Below are positions 15,282 through 21,629 of a DNA stretch of 21,629 nt, piece after piece (the first letter of the stretch is position 1; every line of letters begins with the position of its first letter). The position numbers were made by a program, and so were the translations under genes. Location: the NCBI GenBank assembly GCA_002495735.1, contig DAGM01000061.1, positions 1 through 21,629 on the forward strand, written 5' to 3'. The notes below the pieces were generated by a model. That model had not been told where the DNA came from, made no database searches, and saw only the letters and a program-made list of their open reading frames with translations. This stretch comes from Euryarchaeota archaeon UBA54 (GTDB lineage Archaea; Thermoplasmatota; Poseidoniia; Poseidoniales; Thalassarchaeaceae).

Positions 15282-16093
15282 AGTTGATCACCTCTTCGAA
15301 GATGCTTGATTCTGAGGCGTAGAAGATTACTCCTCCCTACATAGTGCCTGGAGAACCCGTAACGGAGAAACAACCCGCAGAAGAGCAGGACGATGATTAC
15401 CGCAGCGAATCCCAGCAAGCCGAGCCAGTGCGCCCTGAGTCCAGCACCCATTTCGTGGATATCTACGCCATGCTCGGCAGGGGCCGGAGGCTCAATCTCA
15501 CCGTTTCCGGAGAAGATCGTCCGAGTCCTTCCATTATCAACGCCCTCATCGACAGTAGTAGTGAGTCTATTCCACTTGTCTAAAACACTGGGTATCTGAT
15601 CGCCATTTACCGTGTTCCCCGCGAGCCACATCGTGACTACACCTTCTCCTGAAGAGGGGGCAGTCCAGACAACTTGCCAACTCCTATCTTCCGTTTGCGA
15701 TCCTGAGTTTGTATGAGTTAACCTAGTCGGGTCATCCTCCCAGTTTTGGACCATTGTTTCGAATCCTTCTCCAGCACTGAGAGCTCCCAAACTGACCATC
15801 ATCGAGAATCCACCAGTGTTTGAGGAGGTGTCTATATCGGGGCCTCCGATTAACTGGATGACTAGATTATATTGAATTCCTGCCTCGTAGTGGTAGGGCA
15901 ATCCCTCGATTATTATAGTCACAGAGTTATCGGAGTTCTCGTTATGGCAAGTGCATCCCGCTATGGAAACATCTCCGTCGCCGTTGGCATTACCTCCGAT
16001 ACCGAGGTGCGACGCCTGTGTCCCTCCTGCTATGAGCAAGGCAATTAGCCCAAGTATGAGGGCTCTTTGAGAGTATGCTGCAAACCTGCTCAC
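15278..16093 (-). CDS. Secreted, C-terminally anchored protein with CxCH motif (reeler/choice-of-anchor-like)
   Basis: A 271-residue protein with an N-terminal signal peptide (hydrophobic 11-22, likely cleavage near TQA/SHL), an extracytoplasmic strand-rich domain and a C-terminal membrane helix at about 221-245 followed by a basic tail. GCTCHNENS at residues 46-54 sits where related anchor-domain proteins carry a CxxCH-type site; here it is one residue shorter (Cys47-Thr-Cys49-His50). The layout with YEAGIQYNLVIQL after it recalls the reeler-like 'choice-of-anchor' domain. It heads the Rieske/cytochrome b cluster, where a cytochrome c1 would be expected. Start GTG at 16093 follows GAGGTG at 16099-16104. 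Heme binding is not established. Confidence 0.75.
   Translation of the reverse strand: MSRFAAYSQRALILGLIALLIAGGTQASHLGIGGNANGDGDVSIAGCTCHNENSDNSVTIIIEGLPYHYEAGIQYNLVIQLIGGPDIDTSSNTGGFSMMVSLGALSAGEGFETMVQNWEDDPTRLTHTNSGSQTEDRSWQVVWTAPSSGEGVVTMWLAGNTVNGDQIPSVLDKWNRLTTTVDEGVDNGRTRTIFSGNGEIEPPAPAEHGVDIHEMGAGLRAHWLGLLGFAAVIIVLLFCGLFLRYGFSRHYVGRSNLLRLRIKHLRRGDQL
15286..15294 (-). promoter_or_regulatory. Full-length Shine-Dalgarno site inside the upstream gene
   Basis: The minus strand reads GAGGTGATC, a nine-base match to the complement of the usual 16S 3' end. It ends four bases before the GTG at 15281 and lies within the last codons of the upstream coding region. It supports the unusual GTG start. 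Confidence 0.8.
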
Positions 16094-16098
16094 GCTAA

Positions 16099-16104
16099 CA
16101 CCTC
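16099..16104 (-). promoter_or_regulatory. Shine-Dalgarno site for the CxCH protein
   Basis: The minus strand reads GAGGTG, five bases before the GTG at 16093. It decides this start. A TATA-like TTAATATCC farther upstream (about 16134-16142) could be the promoter of the respiratory cluster, giving a short leader. Confidence 0.6.
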
Positions 16105-16242
16105 AAGGTACGGACGAAGCCACCTTGGATAGGGATATTAACGTTCCAGTTTCCCTCTTTCGGAAGGACCCGCATCTCCTCCTCTACCGGCACTCATTAG
16201 ATATTCGCGAAACCTCAAACGATAGTGCTCTCAGCAGCATCT
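16105..16242. promoter_or_regulatory. Divergent promoter region, respiratory cluster and TPR/FtsZ-like cluster
   Basis: These 138 bases separate two outward-reading clusters. TATA-like elements are TTAATATCC on the minus strand near 16134-16142 and TTAGATATTC on the plus strand near 16197-16206. Both are placed by eye. No operator repeat was found. Confidence 0.4.
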
Positions 16243-16548
16243 ATGTCAGGGCCTCAATGGCGTAATGTCTACCGTCTCTCCGAGGATCAGTTGCAGCGCC
16301 TTGAAGAGGCAGAAAATCACATGGAGATGCTGGATATAAATAACGCTGAATCCATCTTGATGGAACTATTGGAGGGAGATTCCGATTGCGTTCCAGTACT
16401 CAATAATCTTGGTCACATGCATGGTCGTTATCTGTCAGAATGGGAGAAGGCCATCGAGTACTACGAACGCGTATTGCAGATTGAGCCGGACAATGCATGG
16501 GCACGAGATGAGAGAAGGAGATACCAACGCCTCCTCACTTATGATTGA
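16243..16548 (+). CDS. Small TPR protein
   Basis: A 101-residue helical protein. The second half is one clear tetratricopeptide repeat: VPVLNNLGHMHGRYLSEW followed by EKAIEYYERVLQIEPDNAWA, with the usual small/aromatic pattern. The first half (LQRLEEAENHMEMLDINNAESILMELLEGD) forms a degenerate repeat. Such proteins are interaction scaffolds. The ATG at 16243 is chosen; a GTG at 16225 would add six residues. The last eight bases overlap the start of the FtsZ-like gene, so the two are translationally coupled and may act together. Confidence 0.8.
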   Translation: MSGPQWRNVYRLSEDQLQRLEEAENHMEMLDINNAESILMELLEGDSDCVPVLNNLGHMHGRYLSEWEKAIEYYERVLQIEPDNAWARDERRRYQRLLTYD

Positions 16549-17491
16549 GCACATTCTAAACGGCTCCTGCCACGAGGGGTGTCGCATGGACGAGGGCGCG
16601 ATTCTCGTTGCCGGCGTCGGAGGAATAGGTTGCACATGGGCCGAGAGGGCTCATACGAAATGCTCCGAACTGGCTGACTTGCTGCTCATAGACGCTGATG
16701 AGGCTTCATTCGCTGGAGCCTCAGCAGCACACTGCCTGCACCTCGATGCAGGCGGCGACGGCCGGGGAACTGCCGCTCTTCCTGCGCTGGCAGCTCACCG
16801 CCTCAGGGACGGCATTGACTCTATATCTCCCTTACTTGAGCAGGCTGAGCTCGTAGTCATTATGACGGGACTCGGAGGAGGGATGGGCTCGGGTGCCTCG
16901 GCCGAATTGGCTTCTCTGGCGTATGAGAACGACTGTCTCGTAATCGCCATCGCAGGTCTGCCTTTCGCCGAACAGCCCCTACGGTGCAAGATTGCCGAGA
17001 CCGCAATTCAAGCTCTAGAAGAGAACTCTCACGTTTGTATCAGAGTCAGTATGGAGAGGTTGGCATGGCAGGCACGACACAGGGACGATGACTGGAGGGC
17101 AGGATCAGGCTGGATTAGTGAATTGATTGAAGGACTGGTAACTACTCTTGCCAAGGTAGGAAAGATTAACCTCGATCTGATGGATCTCAGGACAGTAATC
17201 AACAGGCCTGGAAACGCCACTCTGATTGTCGGAACTGGGACCACTGACAGGCCAGACAAGGTGGTCGGCGAGGCACGCAAGTCACCATTGTCTGACCTCA
17301 GAGTTGATGGTGCCAAAGGCTGCATGATACAGGTAGAGGGAGGTCCTGACATGACTCTAGCCCATCTGAATGAGGTTACAGAGGCATTTGTCTCCTCTCT
17401 CGATCCTGATTGTCAGGTAATCATGGGAGCAAGGGCAAGTGACGAGATGATGGGGCGAATCAGGCTGGTCGCAGTAGTTAGCGGTCTTTGA
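16541..17491 (+). CDS. Divergent FtsZ/tubulin-family GTPase
   Basis: A 316-residue protein with the FtsZ fold signature in order. The nucleotide loop 1 reads GVGGIG (25-30). The tubulin signature loop is GLGGGMGSGAS (110-120) where FtsZ has GGGTGTG. LPF (140-142) follows strand S5. The catalytic T7 loop is KINLDLMDLRTVI (208-220), keeping the N-x-D-x-x-D pattern. The C-terminal part shows KSPL, GAKGCMIQVEGGPDMTL and IMGARASDEMMGRIRLVAVV as in FtsZ. It ends at the core domain, without the usual disordered tail and membrane-partner peptide. The core is shorter than bacterial FtsZ. The ATG at 16541 overlaps the TPR gene; ATG 16586 is the alternative. It is clearly divergent from FtsZ1/FtsZ2 and may be a paralogue with its own role in division or shape. 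Confidence 0.88.
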   Translation: MIEHILNGSCHEGCRMDEGAILVAGVGGIGCTWAERAHTKCSELADLLLIDADEASFAGASAAHCLHLDAGGDGRGTAALPALAAHRLRDGIDSISPLLEQAELVVIMTGLGGGMGSGASAELASLAYENDCLVIAIAGLPFAEQPLRCKIAETAIQALEENSHVCIRVSMERLAWQARHRDDDWRAGSGWISELIEGLVTTLAKVGKINLDLMDLRTVINRPGNATLIVGTGTTDRPDKVVGEARKSPLSDLRVDGAKGCMIQVEGGPDMTLAHLNEVTEAFVSSLDPDCQVIMGARASDEMMGRIRLVAVVSGL

Positions 17492-17525
17492 CCAACTCGA
17501 TTAAGGGTCGCCCTGTCCACCAGTC

Positions 17526-17837
17526 ATGGCAGGACTCCGTAAGGCTGCTAGGGGTAAGCGCAGGTGGATAGGAGTGAGAATCAGTTCGCGGGAGACGAGT
17601 CGTGAGTCTTGTGAGGAAATCCTAGGGCGGCTCCTTGAGGGATTACACTGGAGATTATACGACCACTACATAGAGTCTGATGGCTCTGTGGGAGCTATAG
17701 TAAGAGTGCCCCTGAACGATTGCGAAGCAGCCACCTCTCGAATCAACTCTGACGAGGGCTGCTGCACGATTACGAGATCGGGGAAGATAAAGTTGGTCAG
17801 AGAGAGGCTTGGAATAGGCAAGAAAGGGCTCACGTAA
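17526..17837 (+). CDS. rnp2: Probable RNase P protein subunit Pop5 (Rnp2)
   Basis: A 103-residue basic protein. The opening KRRWIGVRI, the central GSVGAIVRVPLNDCEAATSRI and the ending TITRSGKIKLVRERL match the pattern of archaeal Pop5 (KxRYI..., xGIxRxxR..., SGTIKKxREK), including length. Pop5 pairs with Rpp30 to activate the catalytic RNA of RNase P in tRNA 5' processing. Identification is by motif alone. It starts 34 bases after the FtsZ-like gene, probably in the same transcript. Its stop overlaps the convergent methyltransferase/biotin ligase gene by eight bases. Confidence 0.65.
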   Translation: MAGLRKAARGKRRWIGVRISSRETSRESCEEILGRLLEGLHWRLYDHYIESDGSVGAIVRVPLNDCEAATSRINSDEGCCTITRSGKIKLVRERLGIGKKGLT

Positions 17838-19209
17838 TAGGATTCCAGTCGAGTGTGTTGATATCATCAATCGTTGCGACCAATCCATCGAACTCGATTA
17901 ACAGATGGCCTTCTGAACTCAAACCAACTGCTCTCGTGGGTGACCCTTTAGATTTGAGGGCCACTCCTGTTGAAAGCGATCTTGCTAGGCTCTTCCAAGA
18001 CAGTGCTACCAACTCTTCCTCTTCTACGGGAGGTACAAGAGAGTGCTCCTCGAAGAGTGACGAGATAGCCGAATCTAGTATATCGAAGACCTCGATTGCT
18101 GTTTTCTCTCCGACGAACTCACCCCATCCGGCTACAGTCATTCCATCGATAACGCTGTCCCGCTTGTTGAGTCCGATACCAACTCTGATGCCATCATCCT
18201 CCGAATTCCCTTCTACGAGTACACCCCCTAGTTTCCTACCATCTTCGGTCACCAAGTCGTTTGGCCATTTGACATAACAGCCCAAGGCATCTGAAACTGC
18301 GGCACCGACCGAGGTCTGTATGAGTCCAGGAGAGTGCCGTTCTAGAGTCCCGCCAGAAAGGACCCAAGTGCATGCCAGTCCTCCTTCTTGGGTCTGCCAC
18401 GAACTCCCTCTCCTACCTCGACCGGAGGTCTGCGAGAGAGAAAGCACCCTCTGCCAGCCCCCATTAATGAGCCGTTTGGCCTCGTCCATTGTCGATTCAC
18501 ACTCAGTCATGATCATGGCAGACTCTCCTGCTCCCGATCTCCAGTAGCACAGCACCTCAAGCCTCTCGTCAGCCAACCTCATGCTGTTCAGTTGCCGGCA
18601 GGACCATCCGTTCCGAATCCAACTGTCGGGTTTGCTGCGACTGTCGGGATCGGTGCGATGAAGCAGAACTACTAGGCAACTCGGATCAATCAACTCATCG
18701 TCCATGACCTCTAGAAGCTTATCCGACCAACCTCCTGGGAGATCAGACATCGAAGCCTCCTCGATATGCTCGAGGGAGGCCTTATCGTTTTCTGGAGGAT
18801 CCAAGTAGGGGAGGTTCCACACTACTAGATCAACACCTTTTTGCAATTCCCACTCCGGCTCCCCAGGACCACCTTCATCGATACTGACCATGTCTGCGAA
18901 ACCGGCTTTCTCCACATTACCCCTAGCCGCTGCCACAGCAAACGGGTTGACATCACATGCAGTAACCCTCCAGCCTATTGAGGCGAGTAGGATAGAGAGC
19001 GCTCCACTGCCACACCCAATCTCGACCGCCCGGCCACAGCGACCAGACAGCTGTAGTAGCGCCCGGCCTAGCAGGGCGGTGTCTTCACGGGGCGGGTAGA
19101 CCGTGTGTGGGATTGTTATTTCCCACGGACCAGCACTCCCGATTTCAAATTTGGATAACGTCGATTTGCCTTTTGCTCCGAGAGGGGGCCGACGGTGTTC
19201 TTCGTGCAT
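17830..19209 (-). CDS. Fusion: HemK/Mtq2-like methyltransferase and biotin-protein ligase
   Basis: A 459-residue two-domain protein in one frame. Residues 1-225: a class I SAM methyltransferase with YPPREDTALL (38-47), the SAM loop EIGCGSG (63-69), acidic CDVNP (85-89) and NLPY (132-135) in place of NPPY. This pattern is that of the HemK/Mtq2 group, which methylates the Gln of the release-factor GGQ motif. Residues 226-459: biotin ligase with ECESTMDEAKR, SGRGRRGSSW (262-271), KWPNDL (314-319), KLGGVLVE (326-333) and a C-terminal SH3-like segment. It lacks a DNA-binding domain, so it is a pure ligase. GGAGG at 19215-19219 supports the ATG at 19209. The biotin carrier protein at 2754-3161 is a likely substrate. 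Confidence 0.92.
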   Translation of the reverse strand: MHEEHRRPPLGAKGKSTLSKFEIGSAGPWEITIPHTVYPPREDTALLGRALLQLSGRCGRAVEIGCGSGALSILLASIGWRVTACDVNPFAVAAARGNVEKAGFADMVSIDEGGPGEPEWELQKGVDLVVWNLPYLDPPENDKASLEHIEEASMSDLPGGWSDKLLEVMDDELIDPSCLVVLLHRTDPDSRSKPDSWIRNGWSCRQLNSMRLADERLEVLCYWRSGAGESAMIMTECESTMDEAKRLINGGWQRVLSLSQTSGRGRRGSSWQTQEGGLACTWVLSGGTLERHSPGLIQTSVGAAVSDALGCYVKWPNDLVTEDGRKLGGVLVEGNSEDDGIRVGIGLNKRDSVIDGMTVAGWGEFVGEKTAIEVFDILDSAISSLFEEHSLVPPVEEEELVALSWKSLARSLSTGVALKSKGSPTRAVGLSSEGHLLIEFDGLVATIDDINTLDWNPIT

Positions 19210-19214
19210 CTAAA

Positions 19215-19219
19215 CCTCC
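19215..19219 (-). promoter_or_regulatory. Shine-Dalgarno site for the fusion gene
   Basis: The minus strand reads GGAGG, five bases before the ATG at 19209. The A/T-rich region behind it (19226-19250) holds two TATA-like runs, but their distance does not decide a start site. Confidence 0.55.
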
Positions 19220-19383
19220 ACTACCGGTATATTCTGAAAACCTTTATTCGTTCAGGCCTCCGACGTCGATTCGACATCTCCGCCCCCATTAGGAGGAGTC
19301 GCGGCCCTGCGGAGCGTAGCCATGCCGTTTCAGTAATGTTCTTCTACCCCCCCTCAATCCGCAGAAAGCCCAGCACTTGCTAT

Positions 19384-19457
19384 GGGCCTGTAGCTTAGTC
19401 AGGTAGAGCATCCGGCTTTTAACCGGACGGCCGTGGGTTCAAATCCCATCAGGCCCG
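19384..19457 (+). tRNA. tRNA-Lys (UUU anticodon)
   Basis: A complete 74-nt cloverleaf without intron. Acceptor GGGCCTG pairs with CAGGCCC, then discriminator G. The D arm is GCTT/GAGC, the anticodon stem TCCGG/CCGGA encloses loop CTTTTAA with anticodon TTT, and the T arm is GTGGG-TTCAAAT-CCCAT. The 3' CCA is not encoded (CCT follows the discriminator), so it must be added. It lies about 50 bases upstream of rpoH on the same strand and about 175 bases from the divergent fusion gene. Confidence 0.96.
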
Positions 19458-19467
19458 CCTGATAACG

Positions 19468-19490
19468 CTGCAGGACCACGGTTTTTGCAG
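19468..19490 (+). terminator. Possible tRNA transcript end
   Basis: CTGCA (19468-19472) and TGCAG (19486-19490) form a weak inverted repeat. The spacer contains GTTTTTG, and oligo-T runs end transcription in archaea. It could end the tRNA transcript before rpoH. Weak, by eye only. Confidence 0.25.
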
Positions 19491-19506
19491 GGCAGGGGGG
19501 CGTGAT

Positions 19507-20094
19507 ATGGCAGTAAAAAGCTCAACAAAAAAGCGTATGATGGAACTCGGTATCTCCGAGAAGCATGCACACCGGTTGGCTGACGATGCGAACATGGATG
19601 CAATCAAGCGCATGACTGTCGATCAGGTCGCCAAGAAACTAGAACTCGAGTCTGGCGACGCCGACCTCGAGAATGTGATGGCTGTAATCAGAGAGCAGAT
19701 GGCTTCGCGCAAGAGAACACGCACTGGTAGGGTAACTATCTCCAGGAAGGCCTTGCTCGATGCTGATATTCCACAAGGCGATGACAGGTTCAATGTACTC
19801 AATCACATTCTAGTCCCGCATCACGAGTTGATTCCCCTTGATGAAGAGGAGGCCGCGTTGGCTCCGTGGAAACTGAATCAGGAGAACGCTGACGGCACCA
19901 CCCGACTGGCCAAGGAACTACTCCCAAAGATACTCATCACTGATCCTGCGGTGCAGGCAATCAAAGAAGCAGTTGAGGTTGGAGACGATGAGCTCCCAGC
20001 AGGTTGGCTCGCAAACAGGATTCTCAGAGTAATCAGGTACAGTCGTTCAGCAGGTTCCAGCACGGCATACAGGTTGATTGTAGAGAGCGCATGA
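19507..20094 (+). CDS. rpoH: RNA polymerase subunit H (Rpb5-like) with long N-terminal extension
   Basis: A 195-residue protein whose last 100 residues match archaeal RpoH, a small RNA polymerase subunit (C-terminal part of Rpb5): FNVLNHILVPHHELIPLDEEE (95-115), LPKILITDPAVQAI (139-152) and ILRVIRYSRSAGSSTAYRLIVE (172-193). Archaeal RpoH is usually about 80 residues. Here there is an extra helical, charged segment of roughly 90 residues (SEKHAHRLADD, MTVDQVAKKLE) and a basic linker (SRKRTRTGR). An insertion of about 20 residues also lies within the core, between NQEN and LPK. The start follows a GGGGGGCGTGAT stretch. It is nine bases from rpoB. Confidence 0.93.
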   Translation: MAVKSSTKKRMMELGISEKHAHRLADDANMDAIKRMTVDQVAKKLELESGDADLENVMAVIREQMASRKRTRTGRVTISRKALLDADIPQGDDRFNVLNHILVPHHELIPLDEEEAALAPWKLNQENADGTTRLAKELLPKILITDPAVQAIKEAVEVGDDELPAGWLANRILRVIRYSRSAGSSTAYRLIVESA

Positions 20095-20100
20095 GGTGAG
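20094..20100 (+). promoter_or_regulatory. Shine-Dalgarno site for rpoB
   Basis: AGGTGAG, beginning at the last base of the rpoH stop codon and ending three bases before the rpoB ATG at 20104. It supports translation of both genes from one mRNA. Confidence 0.7.
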
Positions 20101-20103
20101 AAG

Positions 20104-21629
20104 ATGAAGGAAATAGTTGAGAGTTACTTCAAGCAGAGGAGCCTAGTGAACCACCAGTTGATGTCGTACAACGACACCATCCCATCAGGCGATGGCCGCC
20201 TTAGCAGAATGGAGCGGATAATTCGTCATATCAGGGTAGGGACGGACGAACCAATAGAGGATCTGCCTGGTGGAGAGGATGCTGGCGGCTGCATCAAACT
20301 CGACGTGCTTGACAAGGAAATCATAGTGCGCCTCAAGAATATCAGACTGGGGCATCCGACCATCCGTGAGGCCAACGGTGCCGAGCACCCCGCTACTCCT
20401 CTGGAGTGCAGGATTCGCAAGCTAACCTACTTCTCGCCCGTGTATTTGGACTTCCGAATCTACAGGGATGACATAGATGGCCCACCCGATGGTGGCCTAG
20501 GCTACATCGAGGAAGAAGGAGTCCACATAGGCAACCTCCCAATCATGGTTCGCTCGGCTCGGTGCAACGTGCATTCCGACCACATCGACGAGAACAGGAA
20601 ACTATCTCCTCAGACTTCAGCCGAAGATAGCGAGTACCTGACCCAGCTTCTTAGGAAGGCGGGTGAGGACCCCCTAGATCCGGGTGGCTACTTCATCATC
20701 AACGGCACTGAACGCGTACTCATCTCGATGGAAGACCTCGCTCCCAACAGAGTCACCGTAGAGAAGAATAAGAAGTACGCTCACGAGACTGAGGTTGCCA
20801 AGATTTTCTCTCAGCGTGACGGCGTACGCAAGCCGATCAACGTCGAGAAGCGACGTGACGGTATGCTGATGGTAAAGATTCCAAGCGCCGGCACTACGGC
20901 GATTCCAGTCGTACTCCTCATGCGGGCGCTGGGTATGGAGAACGATCAGGAGATCTTCGCTGCAATCGCAGGCCCAGTTGAGGCGATGAAGTACACCGTC
21001 GCCAACCTCAATGACGTCAAGGACAACGAAGAGTATTCCGTCGAGACAGAGGATGAGGCGATTGCATGGCTCGAGAAGAAGTTCGCAGCCGGACAGCAGA
21101 AGGAGTACCGAGAGTCGCGAATCCAGAACCTCCTCGACAAGGAACTCCTTCCTCATCTGGGCTCCTCAACCGATCACCGTGAGAAGAAAGCCATCTTCCT
21201 CGGACGCATCGTCAGGCAGGTCCTAGAAATGGCCATCACCAACCGTGATCCGAACGACAAGGACCACTACGCCAACAAGCGCGTCCGACTCGCCGGCGAT
21301 CTGATGGAGGATTTGTTCAGGGTCAGTATGCAGCAATTGTCTAGGGACCTCAAGTACCAACTCGAGAGGCACCACAACCGCAAGCGAGAGCTGAAGATTA
21401 ACTCGTGTCTCAGGCCGGACGTCCTGACATCCAAGATTATGCACGCTCTAGCGACCGGCAACTGGGTTGGAGGACGCTCCGGTGTCAGCCAGTTGCTGGA
21501 CCGTACAACATACATTGCCGCTCTCTCGCACATGCGTAGGGTGACCAGCCCCCTAGTACGCAGTCAACCACACTTCGAGGCTCGTGATCTCCATCCCACT
21601 CACTGGGGCAGGCTCTGCCCCAACGAGAC
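20104..21629 (+). CDS. rpoB: DNA-directed RNA polymerase subunit B, N-terminal part (runs off the window)
   Basis: The frame stays open for 508 codons from the ATG at 20104 to the window end. Typical second-largest-subunit segments are SLVNHQLMSYNDTI (residues 13-26), YFSPVYLDFRI, LPIMVRSARCNV, GYFIINGTERVLISMEDLAPN, RDPNDKDHYANKRVRLAGDLM and, at the very end, DLHPTHWGRLCPNE, which in the family leads into the ETPEG motif. The product is the large catalytic B subunit of archaeal RNA polymerase. Whether it is one chain or split into B'' and B' cannot be seen. It follows rpoH directly, the order seen in archaeal rpoH-B-A operons. Confidence 0.97.
   Translation, partial: MKEIVESYFKQRSLVNHQLMSYNDTIPSGDGRLSRMERIIRHIRVGTDEPIEDLPGGEDAGGCIKLDVLDKEIIVRLKNIRLGHPTIREANGAEHPATPLECRIRKLTYFSPVYLDFRIYRDDIDGPPDGGLGYIEEEGVHIGNLPIMVRSARCNVHSDHIDENRKLSPQTSAEDSEYLTQLLRKAGEDPLDPGGYFIINGTERVLISMEDLAPNRVTVEKNKKYAHETEVAKIFSQRDGVRKPINVEKRRDGMLMVKIPSAGTTAIPVVLLMRALGMENDQEIFAAIAGPVEAMKYTVANLNDVKDNEEYSVETEDEAIAWLEKKFAAGQQKEYRESRIQNLLDKELLPHLGSSTDHREKKAIFLGRIVRQVLEMAITNRDPNDKDHYANKRVRLAGDLMEDLFRVSMQQLSRDLKYQLERHHNRKRELKINSCLRPDVLTSKIMHALATGNWVGGRSGVSQLLDRTTYIAALSHMRRVTSPLVRSQPHFEARDLHPTHWGRLCPNE

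Noticed and set aside
17855..18675. Plus-strand frames inside the methyltransferase/biotin ligase gene
   Set aside because: Shadows of a gene whose motifs are all on the minus strand.
20185..21533. Minus-strand frames within rpoB
   Set aside because: rpoB motifs run without interruption on the plus strand; the antisense frames reflect codon bias.
1..21629. CRISPR arrays, transposons, integrases, toxin-antitoxin or defence genes
   Set aside because: I looked for spaced direct repeats, transposase motifs and defence-type domains and found none; gene content is core metabolic and informational.

Overview
This window most resembles the genome of a planktonic, aerobic, heterotrophic archaeon of the Thermoplasmatota, probably Marine Group II/III (Poseidoniales-like). 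That placement is an inference from gene content and style; no database search was run. The archaeal signs are aIF6, an RpoH-RpoB pair, a probable RNase P Pop5 subunit, a tRNA without an encoded CCA, and a mix of leaderless starts and GGTGA-type Shine-Dalgarno sites. The metabolic genes are those of an aerobe: Rieske/cytochrome b, biotin-dependent acyl-CoA carboxylase and methylmalonyl-CoA mutase. Genes are packed tightly and no stretch over 300 bases lacks a gene. I saw no insertion sequence, CRISPR array, integrase or attachment site.

Layout. 1-493: the 3' end of 23S rRNA, then 5S rRNA. 562-1224: aIF6. 1221-2444 (minus): threonine synthase, meeting aIF6 tail to tail. 2482-4929 (minus): an acyl-CoA (probably propionyl-CoA) carboxylase cluster with the carboxyltransferase, a 66-aa basic accessory protein, the biotin carrier protein and a small Cys/His protein. 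5041-7004 (plus): the cobalamin-binding subunit of methylmalonyl-CoA mutase, its MeaB GTPase and a dolichol-kinase-like membrane protein. 7056-9020 (plus): a 39-aa membrane micropeptide and asparagine synthase. 9024-16093 (minus): a respiratory cluster reading from a CxCH secreted/anchored protein through a two-helix membrane protein, Rieske protein, cytochrome b and a 936-aa cytochrome-b/HdrD-like fusion, followed by a 2[4Fe-4S] ferredoxin, a small membrane protein and an O6-alkylguanine-DNA alkyltransferase. 16243-17837 (plus): a TPR protein, a divergent FtsZ/tubulin-family GTPase and a Pop5-like RNase P subunit. 17830-19209 (minus): a HemK/Mtq2-like methyltransferase fused to a biotin ligase. 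19384-19457: tRNA-Lys(UUU). 19507-21629 (plus): RpoH with a long N-terminal extension and the first part of RpoB.

How the genes fit together. The carboxylase, the mutase subunit, MeaB and the biotin ligase belong to one pathway, propionyl-CoA to methylmalonyl-CoA to succinyl-CoA. The biotin carboxylase subunit, the epimerase and the large mutase subunit are not in the window. The most striking locus is the respiratory cluster. The C-terminal half of cytochrome b (with a PDWY Qo motif) is fused through an extracytoplasmic insert and an extra membrane helix to a cytoplasmic ferredoxin plus double CCG module of the heterodisulfide reductase HdrD type. No cytochrome c1 is present. This suggests a bc-like complex that exchanges electrons with a cytoplasmic partner. 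The second notable locus is the divergent FtsZ-like protein, translationally coupled to a TPR protein.
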